From contig JAEZSM010000253.1 of NCBI GenBank assembly GCA_023421875.1, positions 1-14,233 of the forward strand: 14,233 nt of DNA. The letters run 5' to 3'. Shown in pieces: positions 13,187-14,233 of the stretch. The number at the start of each line of letters is the position of its first letter. Positions within the stretch are counted from its first letter, which is position 1. A program made the position numbers and the translations under genes. This stretch comes from Spirochaetota bacterium (GTDB lineage Bacteria; Spirochaetota; Spirochaetia; Treponematales; Rectinemataceae). Below the pieces are notes generated by a model, which saw nothing but the letters and a program-made list of their open reading frames with translations, did not search any database and had not been told where the DNA came from.

Positions 13187-14233
13187 GTGAAACCTAGTGT
13201 GCAACGCTTTCTCGAGCTCACACCGCCCAAGCGACGGCTGATTCTTGGATCCGTCGCTTTGTTCATTCTCTTCGGCGTCGTGCTTTTGGCGAGACTTTCG
13301 GCCTCGGCCGGCAGAAACCAAGTAGCGCCAGCGATCCAAGAGCCGCCGCCGAGCATCCAAGCCCTGCACGCCCGCATTCAGGCCGAAGGCCTCGATGCTG
13401 TTTTAACCACAGCCTCCATGACAGTGATTAAAGATCTCATTACACCGGCACAGATAGCCATTTTGGAAAGCAGAGACATAAAAACCCTGGGAAGCGCCCT
13501 GGTGGAAAAGGCTCTCGGTTCGGGCAAAAGTCCGGAGCGACAGATCGCCACTGTCCTGCCCTCAGCATCGGCTATTCTGGCCATGCTGGCCAGAGACAGG
13601 GACGTGGACGACTACCGGGAACACGCGACAGAGGAAGGCGCGGCGGGCGATTACTATAAAAGCGTCGTCGAATTGGTTCCCAGCATGAAGCCTTTGCGTG
13701 CCGCCTATGAAGCCCTCTTCGACGGCTTTGTCCAGGCACTACTGGCCGGGAATCGACGGGGAGACCCTGTTGAGGCAGCCGAGGAAGCCGCGGGCTACAA
13801 AAGCGGCGTAACCCTGCCCCGCCTCTCATCCAAGCCCAGGGAATCGGAATATGATTATTCACACACCTTCGCGTTGGATATTTTTCTGCAAGACGTGGAG
13901 ACAAACCCGGCAACTGGTCTTGAAAAAGGCCCCCTGCTCTTTTCCCTGGCCGAATCGATAGTCTTGGCCACCAGTTCCGACTGGCGCGGCGGCGAGGAAC
14001 TGTCGGAATACCATTCGGGAGGAATCACTCCCAAGGCTGGCAATGGGGTACTCCTCTACGCCCCCCGGCAGCGACGATTCTTTTTGTATTTTCACCTTCA
14101 CGACATCATGGTAAAGCCAGGTTTTTTGATCCCCGCCGGCTACCCTCTGGGACATGGAGGCAACACTGGAGTAAACGCTAGAAAACCAGGCCATGGGGAA
14201 CACTTGCACCTGGAAATTTACGAAGCCTCCCAA
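13187..14233 (+). CDS. Membrane-anchored M23 family metallopeptidase (partial at right edge)
   Basis: The frame is open from a GTG at 13187 to the window edge (349 codons, no stop), so the C-terminus is missing. AGGGA lies 6 nt before the GTG, and the gene starts 13 bp after the exonuclease gene. A basic start is followed by one hydrophobic helix (about 17-37), fitting an inner-membrane anchor with the rest in the periplasm. A Pro-rich linker and a helical region of about 160 residues (55-215), which is not recognised, precede the LytM/M23 domain. There the zinc-site motifs are His226...Asp231 (HTFALD), the YFHLHD strand (His303/His305) and HLH (339-341). M23 enzymes cleave peptidoglycan cross-bridges or stems, so cell-wall remodelling is likely. 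The H-x4-D spacing differs from the common H-x3-D of LytM, so activity is probable, not certain. Confidence 0.85.
   Translation, partial: MKPSVQRFLELTPPKRRLILGSVALFILFGVVLLARLSASAGRNQVAPAIQEPPPSIQALHARIQAEGLDAVLTTASMTVIKDLITPAQIAILESRDIKTLGSALVEKALGSGKSPERQIATVLPSASAILAMLARDRDVDDYREHATEEGAAGDYYKSVVELVPSMKPLRAAYEALFDGFVQALLAGNRRGDPVEAAEEAAGYKSGVTLPRLSSKPRESEYDYSHTFALDIFLQDVETNPATGLEKGPLLFSLAESIVLATSSDWRGGEELSEYHSGGITPKAGNGVLLYAPRQRRFFLYFHLHDIMVKPGFLIPAGYPLGHGGNTGVNARKPGHGEHLHLEIYEASQ

Overview
The window (about 55-60% GC by eye) looks chromosomal and mostly housekeeping, with no transposase, integrase, phage gene or CRISPR array. The gene set (an EF-G-like GTPase of the EF-G2 type, NrdR, slipin, PgcA-type hexose phosphate mutase, REC-PAS-HD-GYP protein, M23 peptidase) and the protein style suggest a spirochaete, probably Treponema/Spirochaeta-like. 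This placement is an inference from general resemblance; no sequence was searched.

Left part (1-2550): on the minus strand, an MdlA-like half ABC exporter whose Walker B carries Asp where the catalytic Glu is expected. It is followed after one base by a gene of which only the first four codons lie in the window, probably the other half of a heterodimer. Divergent to it, on plus, is RNase HI (rnhA) with an internal insertion. Converging on rnhA is a large minus-strand regulator, REC + four PAS domains + HD-GYP (predicted c-di-GMP phosphodiesterase).

Middle (5210-5880): a minus-strand tRNA locus, tRNA-Pro(TGG), then a roughly 310-bp spacer, then tRNA-Arg(TCT). The spacer is the most unusual part of the window. 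It holds two exact-period 64-bp tandem units, each starting with a copy of the 3' end of the adjacent tRNA-Pro gene (acceptor strand plus a T-arm-like stem), a decayed third half-copy, and several strong hairpins with 3-nt loops. It resembles in principle the tRNA-end repeats known downstream of E. coli tyrT. A perfect-consensus sigma70 promoter (TTGACA-16-TATAAT) leads rightward from this locus into the EF-G-like gene.

Right part: the EF-G-like gene (5883-7979) ends at a strong, probably bidirectional terminator shared with the converging nrdR. NrdR is translationally coupled (ATGA overlap) behind a slipin gene. Divergent from slipin, a plus-strand run of five closely spaced genes leaves the right edge: a 117-aa helical protein, an HAD phosphatase of the Gph type (ATGA overlap), phosphogluco/phosphomannomutase, a DnaQ-like DEDDh 3'-5' exonuclease, and a membrane-anchored M23 peptidase that is incomplete at the right edge.
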